The notes: a model not told the origin generated them from the sequence alone. 64,000 nucleotides of DNA from Actinomycetes bacterium (GCA_024637095.1 JAGXFV010000049.1:1-64000); one strand, 5' to 3'. Shown: positions 27,985 to 35,774, numbered from the stretch's first letter. Program-made: numbers and translations.

Positions 27985-28110
27985 TTTCCGAGCTGTTCGG
28001 CGCAGAGCGCCCGCAGCTAACGAGAGGCAAGTCCGGTTAGAATCCGGCGCGGTCCCGCCACTGTAAGTGCCTCACGCACGAGCCAGAAAACTCTCCGGGA
28101 AGTCGTTTCG
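27985..28110 (+). ncRNA. Cobalamin riboswitch
   Basis: The core AAGTCCGGTTAGAATCCGG (about 28029-28047) followed by GCGGTCCCGCCACTGTAA (about 28048-28065) matches the conserved B12-box region of cobalamin riboswitches. A downstream GCCAGAAAACTCTCCGG fits the variant of the usual GCCAGGAGACCTGCC element. The 5' boundary is approximate. It lies in the leader of the RACE-MtrH-MtaA-corrinoid-protein operon. B12 binding would be expected to favour the terminator at 28117. Confidence 0.9.
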
Positions 28111-28116
28111 TATCCG

Positions 28117-28167
28117 AGCTCTTCGTGGCAGGGAGCAGATACCTTGCCAGGGAGAGCTTATTTTTTG
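28117..28167 (+). terminator. Riboswitch expression-platform terminator
   Basis: AGCTCT (28117-28122) pairs with AGAGCT (28153-28158), with an inner GGCAGG/CCTTGCC stem, and TATTTTTT follows. It lies immediately after the riboswitch, so regulation is probably by premature termination. Confidence 0.8.
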
Positions 28168-28281
28168 TTCGTCGCCTCCTAGCTCCATCAACATCTCGAG
28201 ACCGCCCCTTTGTCCGGCGGCTCTCAGGGTCCTTCCCCTGTTATGGAAAGAGCGAGTAGATGCCAGGAAGGGAGAAAGCTT

Positions 28282-30276
28282 TTGAGCGAAAAGAAGATGT
28301 TCACCGTGATTTTCCAGCCCTCGGGAAGCCGGGGCAAGGTTGAGGAGGGAACCCCGGTTCTGCAGGCAGGACGGGATCTCGGTGTCGAAATCGAAGCCAT
28401 CTGCGGCGAGAAGCGAACCTGCGGCAAGTGTAAGATCCGTGTCGAAGAAGGCTTTTTCGAGCGCTACGGAATCGAATCCGCGGCGGACCACGTCTCCAAG
28501 TGGCGGCCGGTCGAAGAGAAATTCATCAATGAAAAGCGCCGCGAAGAGGGCTACCGGCTGAGCTGTGTGGCCAAAGTCGACGGCGATCTGGTCATCTTCG
28601 TCCCCGAGGAAAGCCGCTCCGGCGGCCAGGTGGTGCGCAAGGCCGCCACCGACCGTAAGATCGAGGTCAACCCGTCGATTAACACCTACTACGTCGAGTT
28701 GGTCCCCCCCACCCTCCACGATCCGCTGGGCGACTATGAGCGCATGGTCGAGGGACTCAAGGAGCAGCACGGTCTCGAAGAGCGGCCCAGGATCGACTAT
28801 CAGGTGCTGCGTACGTTGCCCGACGTCATCCGCGAGGCTCACTGGAAGGTCTCGGTTGCCATCTGGGACGGTGACGGCTTCCCGGAGATCGTAAAAGTGA
28901 CCCCGGGTAAGGTCGAGCGCAGCCTCGGGCTTGCCGTGGACGTGGGTACTACCACGGTCGCCGCCTACCTTTGTGACCTGCACACGGGTGAGGTGCTGAA
29001 CACCGACTCCATGATGAACCCGCAGGTACCTTACGGCGAAGATGTGATGAGCCGGATCACCTACGCGATGTCCCACCCCGAGGACGGCATCAAGAAGTTG
29101 CAGGACGCCATCATCGAGGGCATCAACACGATCGCGGCCCGGGTTACTGAGGCGGTTGGCTTCACCCATCGCGACATCCTCGAGATGACGATCGTGTTCA
29201 ACACCGCCATGCACCACTGCTTCCTAGGGATCTACCCTGAGCATCTGGGTCTGGCTCCATACGCCCCGGCGTTGCACCATTCGATGAACATCAAGGCGCG
29301 AGATCTCAAGCTGGACTTCGCTCTAGGTGCCAACGTGTTCGTGCTGCCCAACGAAGCCGGCTTCGTTGGCGCGGATAACGTCGGTGTGCTTATCGCCGAA
29401 GCGCCGTACAACCAGGACGAGAAAGTGCTGATCATCGACATCGGCACCAACGGCGAGCTCATCATGGGCAACCGGCAAGAGCTGATCTCCTCGTCCTGCG
29501 CTACGGGTCCCGCGCTCGAAGGCGCGCACATCAAGTACGGGATGCGGGCGGCTCCGGGAGCGATCGAGAGGATCTACATCAATCCGGAGACCAAAGAGCC
29601 GCGCTACAAGGTGATCGGCAAGGAAGAATGGTCCGATCAGATTCCGCAGGGAGAAATCGGCACCAAGGGCATCTGCGGCTCGGGCATCATCGATGCCATC
29701 GCCGAACTCTTCAAGGCCGGCATCATCGACAAGACCGGCAAGTTCGTCAAGGGTATGGACGAGCAGTACGAGCGGATCCGCAGAGGCGACGACGGCATGG
29801 AATACGTGCTGGCCTGGGCCGATGAGACCTCGATCCACCAAGACGTGGTCATCACTATCAAGGACGTCCGTTCGGTACAGCTTGCCAAGGGCGCGCTCTA
29901 CGCCGGCGCCAAGATCATGATGCAGAAGCTCGGGTACGAGTCGCTGGACAAGGTCATTCTGGCCGGCGCCTTCGGTTCGTTCATCGACCGGGAGGAATCC
30001 CTTGTAATCGGGATGTTCCCCGACGTGCCTATCGCCAAAGCCTACGCGGTCGGTAACGCGGCCGGCGACGGTGCCCGGATGGCTCTGCTCGACAAGAGCA
30101 AGCGTGCCGAAGCCGACGAATGGGCCCGCAAGGTCGAATACATCGAGCTCTCGGTGGAGCCGAAGTTCGAGAAGGAATTCATGATGGCGATGCATCTGCC
30201 GCACATGAAGGACAAGTTCGGACACTTGGCGGAAGGTCTGGAAGGCGAAGGCCTCGACGGACTCGTCAAGGCTTAA
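28282..30276 (+). CDS. Reductive activator of corrinoid proteins (RACE)
   Basis: A 664-residue ASKHA-type activator that uses ATP to return inactive cob(II)alamin in corrinoid proteins to cob(I)alamin. An N-terminal [2Fe-2S] ferredoxin-like domain has Cys in ICGEKRTCGKCKIRV and a later LSCVAKVDGDLVIF. The ATPase part carries LAVDVGTTTVAAYLCDL, IDIGTNGELIMG and ILAGAFGSFIDREES. TTG at 28282 is chosen because GGGAG lies 8 nt upstream; ATG 28297 is possible. First gene after the cobalamin riboswitch and 14 nt before the MtrH-like gene. Confidence 0.93.
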   Translation: MSEKKMFTVIFQPSGSRGKVEEGTPVLQAGRDLGVEIEAICGEKRTCGKCKIRVEEGFFERYGIESAADHVSKWRPVEEKFINEKRREEGYRLSCVAKVDGDLVIFVPEESRSGGQVVRKAATDRKIEVNPSINTYYVELVPPTLHDPLGDYERMVEGLKEQHGLEERPRIDYQVLRTLPDVIREAHWKVSVAIWDGDGFPEIVKVTPGKVERSLGLAVDVGTTTVAAYLCDLHTGEVLNTDSMMNPQVPYGEDVMSRITYAMSHPEDGIKKLQDAIIEGINTIAARVTEAVGFTHRDILEMTIVFNTAMHHCFLGIYPEHLGLAPYAPALHHSMNIKARDLKLDFALGANVFVLPNEAGFVGADNVGVLIAEAPYNQDEKVLIIDIGTNGELIMGNRQELISSSCATGPALEGAHIKYGMRAAPGAIERIYINPETKEPRYKVIGKEEWSDQIPQGEIGTKGICGSGIIDAIAELFKAGIIDKTGKFVKGMDEQYERIRRGDDGMEYVLAWADETSIHQDVVITIKDVRSVQLAKGALYAGAKIMMQKLGYESLDKVILAGAFGSFIDREESLVIGMFPDVPIAKAYAVGNAAGDGARMALLDKSKRAEADEWARKVEYIELSVEPKFEKEFMMAMHLPHMKDKFGHLAEGLEGEGLDGLVKA

Positions 30277-30290
30277 GGGGGGTTCAACAA

Positions 30291-31280
30291 ATGGCAGATG
30301 CTACAGGCTCAGGATCCAAGATGTTCAACTTCGACACAGAGCAGAAGGTGTTCGAGATCGCAGGGATCAAGGTGGGCGGGCAGCCGGGGGTCAATCCTCC
30401 CCTGCTCATTCCCTCCATGTTCCAGAAGGGCGATCCGGCCATCGAAAGTCGCCGGCAGCGCAAGTTCAATAAGCAGTTGGCCGGGGACAACATCAAGCGG
30501 ATGGAAGAACTGTCCGAGATGACCGGCATGCCCGCACTGGTGGCGATGGTGGCCAATCAGGGCGAAGAGATGAAGAACTACATCGACTTCTACGTGGAGG
30601 CCACTGATCTTCCTTTCGCTATCGACATGTGGAACCTGGATCCTCGGATGGAGGCCACCAAGTACGTGGCCGAGCAGGGACTGCAGGACCGACTCCTCTA
30701 CAACTCCGTTACGGTGTGGAGCCCGGACGTACCTGCCGAGGTCGAGCTGATCAAGGAACTCGGCGTGAAGCACGTGGTCACAGTGGTCATGGACATGGTC
30801 AACCAGACCCCCAGCGGTCGCCTGAGCTCTCTCGACGATATGTTGGACAAGATGAAGCCCGGTGAGTTCGAGAGCATCCTGGTAGACACCTCGGTCATGA
30901 ACCTGCCGGCCACCGGCATATGTGCCCTGGCCAACCGGTTGGTCAAGGAGAAGTACGGGCTACCCGCCGGTGCAGCATCGGCCAACGGCACTTATATGTG
31001 GCAGAAGTCGACCTACCGGGACAATAGGGAGAAGTGGGGCGAGAACGCATTCGTCGGCCTCGACGCCGGCACGCACGCCGCCTCGGTAGCCCTTTGGGGC
31101 GACTTCATCTTCAGCGGCCCGATGTGGGGCATTGACTCGGTCTTCCCGGCCGTGGCCGCCGCGCACTCGATGGTCAGCCTGATGAACTGGGCGGAGACGG
31201 GTGAACTGACTCAAAACGAGTCGACGCCCCTACACAAGTTGTGGCCGGATTATGTCAAGACACTCAAGGGTGAAGAGTAA
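30291..31280 (+). CDS. MtrH-family methyltransferase (corrinoid to pterin)
   Basis: A 329-residue protein related to tetrahydromethanopterin S-methyltransferase subunit H. It starts MFNFDTEQKVFEIAGIKVGG after a short leader, the family N-terminus, and keeps ELSEMTGMPALVAMVANQGEE and the TIM-barrel pattern. In bacterial corrinoid systems these enzymes move the methyl group from methyl-corrinoid protein to tetrahydrofolate. Spacing to RACE is 14 nt. The pterin acceptor (tetrahydrofolate) is inferred. Confidence 0.88.
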   Translation: MADATGSGSKMFNFDTEQKVFEIAGIKVGGQPGVNPPLLIPSMFQKGDPAIESRRQRKFNKQLAGDNIKRMEELSEMTGMPALVAMVANQGEEMKNYIDFYVEATDLPFAIDMWNLDPRMEATKYVAEQGLQDRLLYNSVTVWSPDVPAEVELIKELGVKHVVTVVMDMVNQTPSGRLSSLDDMLDKMKPGEFESILVDTSVMNLPATGICALANRLVKEKYGLPAGAASANGTYMWQKSTYRDNREKWGENAFVGLDAGTHAASVALWGDFIFSGPMWGIDSVFPAVAAAHSMVSLMNWAETGELTQNESTPLHKLWPDYVKTLKGEE

Positions 31281-31317
31281 ACCCGGCCAAACGAGCGAAA
31301 AGGAGCAGGACGAACAC

Positions 31318-32361
31318 ATGACTATGACGCACAAGGAACGGGTTCTCAAGACGATCAAAGGGGAGCCGGTCGATAAGATGCCGGCGTTCACCGGGTTCGG
31401 CGCGGTCCTCGTCGAGGGGCTGGAGAAGTACGGTCTGCGCTTTGCCCATGTCCACCTGGACGCGGACGAAATGGCCAAGGCTGCAGCGGCGACGAGCGAG
31501 TTGGCCGGCCTCGAGGCAATCGTGGTGCCGTTCGACATGGGCGTGGAGGCCGAAGCTCTGGGCGCTACGCTCAACACCTACCCGCACTCCGAGGACCTTC
31601 TCTACCCCACGCTGCGCGACAAGTTCGTGCATACGGCGGATGACATCAACCTGCCCGCGGACATCGCGAACGCGGGTCGCGTGCCCCTGGTGACAGAGGC
31701 CATCAAGAAGCTCAAAGAGCAGTACGGCGAAGAATACGCCGTGGCGTCCTGGGTGCTCGGTCCCTTCACCTTGGCCGGCCAGGTGATGGACCTGAACGAA
31801 CTGCTGAAAATGAGCTTCAAGGAGCCGGAAAAGGCTAACGCCATCCTCGACAAGCTGAGCGACATGATCATCGGTGTGGGTAAGGCCTATATCGCCGCCG
31901 GTGCGGACTACCTCTCGCTCCGCGAGATGGGAGCCACCTCCGACGTGCTCTCGCCTCGGGCCTACAAGAAGCAAATCAAGGGCTTCTCGCAACGCATCGT
32001 CGAGGAACTGAAGGCAACGGGCGTGCCCATCGTCTACCATATCTGTGGCGACACCAACATGATCATCGAGGATATGGCGGAACTCGGTGCCGACGCGGTC
32101 TCTGTGGACCAAAAGAACGACCTCAAGGCCAGCCGGGAGAAGCTGGGCGACGAGGTGGTCCTTCTCGGCAACATAAATCCCTGGGATGTTTTCACCCAAG
32201 GGAGCAAGGAAGACGTTCAGCGCGAGGTTAGGGCGTCAGTGGAGGCGGGCGCGGACGCGGTCTGGCCCGGCTGCGACATCTGGCCGACCACTTCGACCGC
32301 GAACATCAAGACCTGGGTGGAAACCAGCCACGAGCTGACACCTCGGCGGAACGGCGCCTAG
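31318..32361 (+). CDS. MtaA/UroD-family corrinoid methyltransferase (Cys form)
   Basis: A 347-residue uroporphyrinogen-decarboxylase-fold methyltransferase. The zinc ligands of the MtaA/MtbA type are present: His and Cys in YHICGD near residue 241, and the C-terminal Cys in WPGCDIWPTTSTANIK near 322. Such enzymes activate a thiol or transfer methyl groups to or from a corrinoid protein. It lies between the MtrH-like gene and the corrinoid protein. It is the internal control for the Sec-containing relative at 34140, where the C-terminal Cys position is TGA. Confidence 0.88.
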   Translation: MTMTHKERVLKTIKGEPVDKMPAFTGFGAVLVEGLEKYGLRFAHVHLDADEMAKAAAATSELAGLEAIVVPFDMGVEAEALGATLNTYPHSEDLLYPTLRDKFVHTADDINLPADIANAGRVPLVTEAIKKLKEQYGEEYAVASWVLGPFTLAGQVMDLNELLKMSFKEPEKANAILDKLSDMIIGVGKAYIAAGADYLSLREMGATSDVLSPRAYKKQIKGFSQRIVEELKATGVPIVYHICGDTNMIIEDMAELGADAVSVDQKNDLKASREKLGDEVVLLGNINPWDVFTQGSKEDVQREVRASVEAGADAVWPGCDIWPTTSTANIKTWVETSHELTPRRNGA

Positions 32362-32373
32362 AGATAGACTATC

Positions 32374-32396
32374 GGCCCCGGCCTCAGGCCGGGGCC
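32374..32396. repeat. Intercistronic hairpin before the corrinoid-protein gene
   Basis: GGCCCCGGCC and GGCCGGGGCC form a perfect 10-bp stem around a TCA loop. There is no T-run. It may stabilise or attenuate the mRNA between the MtaA-like gene and the corrinoid protein gene. Confidence 0.6.
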
Positions 32397-32433
32397 CCGG
32401 TATCCAAGAGAACACGTAAAGGGAGAACAACAC

Positions 32434-33099
32434 ATGGGATCCGACGAGCGCAAGCAGGAACTTTTCGGCAAGATGAAGGAAGGCGTCATCGAGTACGACG
32501 AAGACCAAGTCGTCGAGGCCGCCAATGCCCTGGTCGACGAAGGCTTCGATGCCTACGAGGGCATCATGGACGGCCTGGCCGCCGGCATGGAAGTCGTCGG
32601 CGAACTGTTTGATAGTCAAGAGTACTTCGTTCCCGAAGTCCTGATGTGCGCCGACGCCCTGTACGCCGGCCTCGATATCCTGCGTCCCAGAGTGGACATG
32701 ACAGGCCGCGAGGCTGTCAAGGGCGAGGTAGTGATCGGTGTGGTCGAGGGCGACGTGCACGACATCGGCAAGAACCTCGTGAAGATGATGTTCGAGGTCG
32801 CCGGCTTCACCGTACACGACCTGGGCGCGGACGTGCCGATCGACGAGTTCGTAGAGAAGCAGATCAACACCAACTCGGACATCGTGGCCTTGTCCGCCAT
32901 GATGACCACCACCATGATGGGTATGAAGAAAGCCATCGTGAAGCTGAAGGAAAAGAACCCGGACGTCATGATCATGCTGGGCGGCGCCCCGGTTACCGGC
33001 GAGATCGCCGACATGTTCGGTGCGGATGGCTACTCCGAGAACGCCTCCAACGCGGTTTCCGAGGCGATCAAGATGGTGGCTGCACTCCGCAAGATGTAG
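32434..33099 (+). CDS. Methyl-accepting corrinoid protein (MtbC/MttC-like)
   Basis: A 221-residue B12-binding protein. The N-terminal helical cap domain spans about residues 1-90. The Rossmann-like cobalamin domain starts KGEVVIGVVEGDVHDIGKNL, with the lower-axial-ligand His in DxHxxG, followed by LSAMMTTTMMGMKKAI and MLGGAPVTGEIADMFGADGY. It shuttles the methyl group between the methyltransferases and is reactivated by RACE. Strong hairpins lie on both sides of the gene. Confidence 0.95.
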   Translation: MGSDERKQELFGKMKEGVIEYDEDQVVEAANALVDEGFDAYEGIMDGLAAGMEVVGELFDSQEYFVPEVLMCADALYAGLDILRPRVDMTGREAVKGEVVIGVVEGDVHDIGKNLVKMMFEVAGFTVHDLGADVPIDEFVEKQINTNSDIVALSAMMTTTMMGMKKAIVKLKEKNPDVMIMLGGAPVTGEIADMFGADGYSENASNAVSEAIKMVAALRKM

Positions 33100-33113
33100 T
33101 AGCTCTAAGAGCA

Positions 33114-33144
33114 GGCGGCCGGCGGACAAAAGCCGCCGGCCGCC
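33114..33144. repeat. Intercistronic hairpin after the corrinoid-protein gene
   Basis: GGCGGCCGGCGG and CCGCCGGCCGCC form a perfect 12-bp stem around ACAAAAG, 15 nt after the stop codon. No T-run follows; it may protect the upstream mRNA. Confidence 0.65.
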
Positions 33145-33179
33145 GCGAACGGGGGGGCTGTTTAATCAGACACGGGCCT

Positions 33180-33914
33180 TTGGCACTCGTAGACCGTCGG
33201 ACCGGACTGGTCGAGACGATAGAGGAACTCGCACTGGATTGCGGCGTGGATGTCTTGGGCTTTGGGGACGTGAGCGAGGCCCTCCCCCCGGGTTTCGCTC
33301 ATCTTCCCGTTGGAGTCTCGGTCGGAGTGGCCCTCGGGCAGAGCCCTGGTGGCCCTGCCCGTTACGATCACCGCGACGCCCAGATACAGAGCATTCTGGA
33401 TGAGGCCCTTAGGGAGATCGCTGCCTTCCTCCGCTTGCGAGCGTACCGGTATTTCTGCTGTCCCGCCGAGTGCGACCCCATGGAATCACCGTTCACCGCC
33501 CGGATGGCGCATCGGTTCTCTCACAAGGCTGCGGCGACTTGCGCGGGCCTCGGCTGGGTTGGACGCAACGGGCTGTTGATCCACCCCGAGCTCGGTCCCT
33601 ACGTGTCCTGGGCCACGGTTGTCACGAACGCGCCCTTGCCTCTGGGGGACCCGTGGATCGAAGGACAGTGTGGCAGTTGCACGGCCTGTGCCGAGGCCTG
33701 TCCCGCGGGGGCAATCAGCGGGAGGGTTTGGCGGAGGAGCCATGGCATGCGCCGATTGGTTGACGCCGACCGCTGCCGGGGCTCTTTGGACGTTGTGGAA
33801 AGGGAAACGGGCTCTCGCGTCTGCGGTCGGTGCGTAGTTGCCTGTGCGTCCGTCTATCGGGAGAAGAGCGCCGTTGGACGTACGGGCCTTGAGTTAGATT
33901 GGTCTAACCTATAA
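33180..33914 (+). CDS. QueG-like iron-sulfur protein
   Basis: A 244-residue protein similar to epoxyqueuosine reductase. It has the RFSHKAAATCAGLGWVGRNG and LLIHPELGPYVSWATVVTN segments and a ferredoxin-like cluster site CGSCTACAEACPAGAI plus CGRCVVACAS, enough for about two [4Fe-4S] clusters. QueG enzymes bind cobalamin, and QueG-like proteins occur in other corrinoid loci. The start is uncertain: TTG 33180 is the best placed, but no ribosome site is clear. It may donate electrons to corrinoid factors rather than make queuosine. Confidence 0.72.
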   Translation: MALVDRRTGLVETIEELALDCGVDVLGFGDVSEALPPGFAHLPVGVSVGVALGQSPGGPARYDHRDAQIQSILDEALREIAAFLRLRAYRYFCCPAECDPMESPFTARMAHRFSHKAAATCAGLGWVGRNGLLIHPELGPYVSWATVVTNAPLPLGDPWIEGQCGSCTACAEACPAGAISGRVWRRSHGMRRLVDADRCRGSLDVVERETGSRVCGRCVVACASVYREKSAVGRTGLELDWSNL

Positions 33915-33915
33915 A
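33889..33915 (+). promoter_or_regulatory. Predicted promoter with third FadR-type site before the selenoprotein block
   Basis: TTGAGT (33889-33894) and TATAAA (33910-33915) flank a 15-nt spacer containing TGGTCTAACCT (33900-33910), which fits the TnGTnnnACnA pattern of FadR-type operators. The site overlaps the end of the QueG-like gene and precedes a 225-nt leader to the Sec methyltransferase. The short spacer lowers confidence. Confidence 0.4.
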
Positions 33916-34139
33916 CAAGATGGGGAGCTGTATAGACTGGGGCCTTTCCGGCCTTTGAGTATCGGCTCTCTAGAACTTTGTTGGACAATGCGGGTGTGAT
34001 CGCCGACCCGCGGTCTCGCGTGCTCAATGGTTGAGCGAGCCAATAGAGCGCGCATTGGACGGAGAGGAGGTGAAGCCTCGGCGAGCGTGATCAAGGGGCG
34101 CGTCTTTGCGCTCCAGATCCTATCGAGCGAAGGAGGACA

Positions 34140-35225
34140 ATGGGTAAGCAAGCTGTCTTGGATGCATACCAAGGCAAGTACACGCCAGTAGTGCCTTGGG
34201 TGCCGTATGTGGGTGTCCATGCGGGCTATCTGATCGGAGAGCCGGCGGACAAGCTCCTGCAGGACGCCGACCTGCTGGCCAAGGGCGTCCTGAACGCCGC
34301 CGAGCGCTACAATGCCGACGGCATTCCCCTCGCCTTTGACCTCGCCATCGAGGCCATGTCGATGGGTATCGAGGCGAAGTGGTTCCCGGACAATCCGCCG
34401 ACGGTGATCGACCATCCGCTGCAGCATAAGACCATGGCGGAAGCCGATCTGAAGGTGCCGGGCCCGAAAGATGGTCGCTGGCCGTTGATTATCGAGGCCG
34501 GCAAGAAGGTGAAGGAGCAACTCGGGGACCGTGCCCTGATCGGGTTGACCTGTGGTCCTCTGACCCTCGCCTCTCACCTGCGCGGCGCCAAATTCTTCAC
34601 GGACATGGTGAAGAAGCCCGAGTTGGCTGCCGAGATCATGGAGTTCGCGGCTCTCGTGACCAAAGAGTCGGCGCGAATCTACGCGGAAGAAATCGGCTGT
34701 GACATCGTCGCTTTGGTGGAACCCGTGGGTAGCCAGGTGCGCCCGGAGACGTACGACAAGTTCGTGATTCCCGCGTGCCAGCCGGCTCTCGAAACGATTC
34801 ACGCGGCCGACAAGGTCTCCGCCTTGTACATCTGCGGCGACGCCACCAAGATCGTCGAGAACATGATGTACACCGGCGCGCACGCCGTGTGCGTGGACGA
34901 GCAGCTCAACATGAACTACATCCGCGATTGCGCCCTCAAGTATGGTCGCGGTTTCGCCGGCAACCTCAAGCTGACCCTCGCCCTCTCCCTGGGTCTCGTC
35001 GACCCGCGTGAAGACGCTATCGTCAGCTTGGCGGCCGGTGGGAAGATCGGGTTCACCTTCTCCCCTGGCTGAGACATGCCTTACGACGTTCCAGTTGAGA
35101 ACGTGGATAAGGTTCTGGAAGCCAAGACCTGGTACGAGCAGTACTACGCCCATTACCCGAACGTGCCCTACCCGTCGATCGAGCCCAAGAAGACGCCGGC
35201 GGAACCGATCGTGGAGGTGAGCTAG
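34140..35225 (+). CDS. Selenocysteine-containing UroD/MtaA-family methyltransferase
   Basis: Read to the first TGA (35070-35072) this gives 310 residues ending GKIGFTFSPG. Read through the TGA as Sec it continues DMPYDVPVENVDKVLEAKTW and ends at TAG 35223, for 361 residues. SPG-U-D...P.ENV is the family's C-terminal zinc-ligand motif, with Cys replaced by Sec at residue 311; the relative at 31318 has PGCD there. The other ligand region is LYICGD: Cys is kept but the usual His is Tyr. AAGGAGG precedes ATG 34140. It is likely the substrate-facing methyltransferase of the locus; the substrate is unknown. No selenocysteine machinery genes are in the window. Confidence 0.88.
35070..35120 (+). promoter_or_regulatory. 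Sec TGA codon and candidate SECIS of the UroD-family gene
   Basis: TGA 35070-35072 is followed by AGAAC (35098-35102) pairing with GTTCT (35112-35116) around GTGGATAAG. The loop begins with G, 30 nt after the codon, inside the range used for bacterial SECIS models. A competing stem ACGTT/AACGT (35086/35100) exists. This is the weakest of the five SECIS candidates; the protein-level evidence is stronger. Confidence 0.5.
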
Positions 35226-35573
35226 TTGGCTGAAAACGACAAGATTGTTGTTGAAGTCCTGACACTAGACTCTCTGCAGTGACCGGCGTGCGGGTACATG
35301 GTCGATGTACTTAATTCACTGTCGCCGGAAGTCAAGGACATAATCGATTACAAAGAGTGGTCCATCAAGAACGCCGAAGGTATCGGCATGTTCATGGAAC
35401 GCAAAGGCCGCGTCCTGCCCACTCTTTGCATCGGGGAACAGCTCTGCTACGAGAGCGTCATCCCCACGATCGACGAGCTCTACGAGACGTTGATCGACAA
35501 CGCCAAGAGCGAAGAGCAGAAGACGATTCTCAAGACCTCGTACGACGAGTTCCTGGAGGAGTACAACAAGTAG
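35226..35573 (+). CDS. Thioredoxin-like selenoprotein 1 (UPAC motif)
   Basis: A 115-residue protein starting at TTG 35226, directly after the TAG of the previous gene, with GGAGGTGA five nt upstream. In-frame TGA at 35280 gives VVEVLTLDSLQ-U-PACGYMV, a UxxC redox site after the first beta strand, followed by LPTLCIGEQLCYESVIPT with the cis-Pro position of the thioredoxin fold. Without read-through only a start-less downstream fragment from 35298 remains. A textbook SECIS follows the TGA. Likely a thiol/selenol reductant or metal(loid)-handling protein for the neighbouring enzymes. Confidence 0.88.
35280..35310 (+). promoter_or_regulatory. Sec TGA codon and SECIS of thioredoxin-like selenoprotein 1
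   Basis: TGA 35280-35282 is followed by GTACAT (35294-35299), loop GGTCG (35300-35304) and ATGTAC (35305-35310), a perfect 6-bp stem. The loop starts 18 nt after the codon. Both loop sequence and spacing closely resemble the E. coli fdhF SECIS, whose loop is GGUCU. Confidence 0.88.
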
Positions 35574-35592
35574 CTTCTGCTTCGGGCCTGCA

Positions 35593-35635
35593 GCGGCGGG
35601 TGGCGCCCATCATCGGGCGCCTCCCGCCGTATTTT
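35593..35635 (+). terminator. Predicted terminator or attenuator between the two thioredoxin-like genes
   Basis: GGCGGGTGGCGCCC (35595-35608) pairs with GGGCGCCTCCCGCC (35615-35628), with one mismatch and loop ATCATC, followed by GTATTTTG. The T-run is short, so read-through is likely. The genes after it overlap or abut tightly. Confidence 0.6.
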
Positions 35636-35660
35636 GAGCAGTTCACGTGTGGGAGGCCCC

Positions 35661-35774
35661 ATGCAGGACATCCTGATCGAAGTATTGACCCTCGACTCCA
35701 AGCAATGACCATGTTGCTGGTACTTGGTCGATGTACTCGAGTTCAACGAGCGGCGCATACCGATGAGCAGTTGA
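35661..35774 (+). CDS. Thioredoxin-like selenoprotein 2 (UPCC motif), short or degenerate
   Basis: ATG 35661 has GGGAGG just upstream. Reading TGA 35706-35708 as Sec gives MQDILIEVLTLDSKQ-U-PCCWYLVDVLEFNE, closely parallel to the first 30 residues of the copy at 35226. The frame then stops at TGA 35772 after 37 residues. In the +2 frame a protein-like tail (RAAHTDEQLTVREGARQHVL) runs to TGA 35822-35824, which overlaps the ATG of the next gene. A frameshift in a full-length ancestor would join them. Alternatives: a real short selenopeptide, a programmed frameshift, or a second Sec. The SECIS is conserved. Confidence 0.6.
35706..35736 (+). promoter_or_regulatory. Sec TGA codon and SECIS of thioredoxin-like selenoprotein 2
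   Basis: TGA 35706-35708, then GTACTT (35720-35725), loop GGTCG (35726-35730) and ATGTAC (35731-35736). The stem has one T-T mismatch. Loop sequence and the 17-nt gap to the codon are identical to the copy at 35280. Confidence 0.78.

Larger units (their letters stand above)
27754..28281. other. Regulatory region of the corrinoid operon
   Basis: A 528-nt gene-free stretch between the GntR gene and RACE. In order it holds a predicted promoter (27847-27875), two FadR-type operators (27855, 27887), a cobalamin riboswitch (about 27985-28110), a rho-independent terminator (28117-28167) and a further ~115-nt leader. Open frames here lack coding character. Confidence 0.75.
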
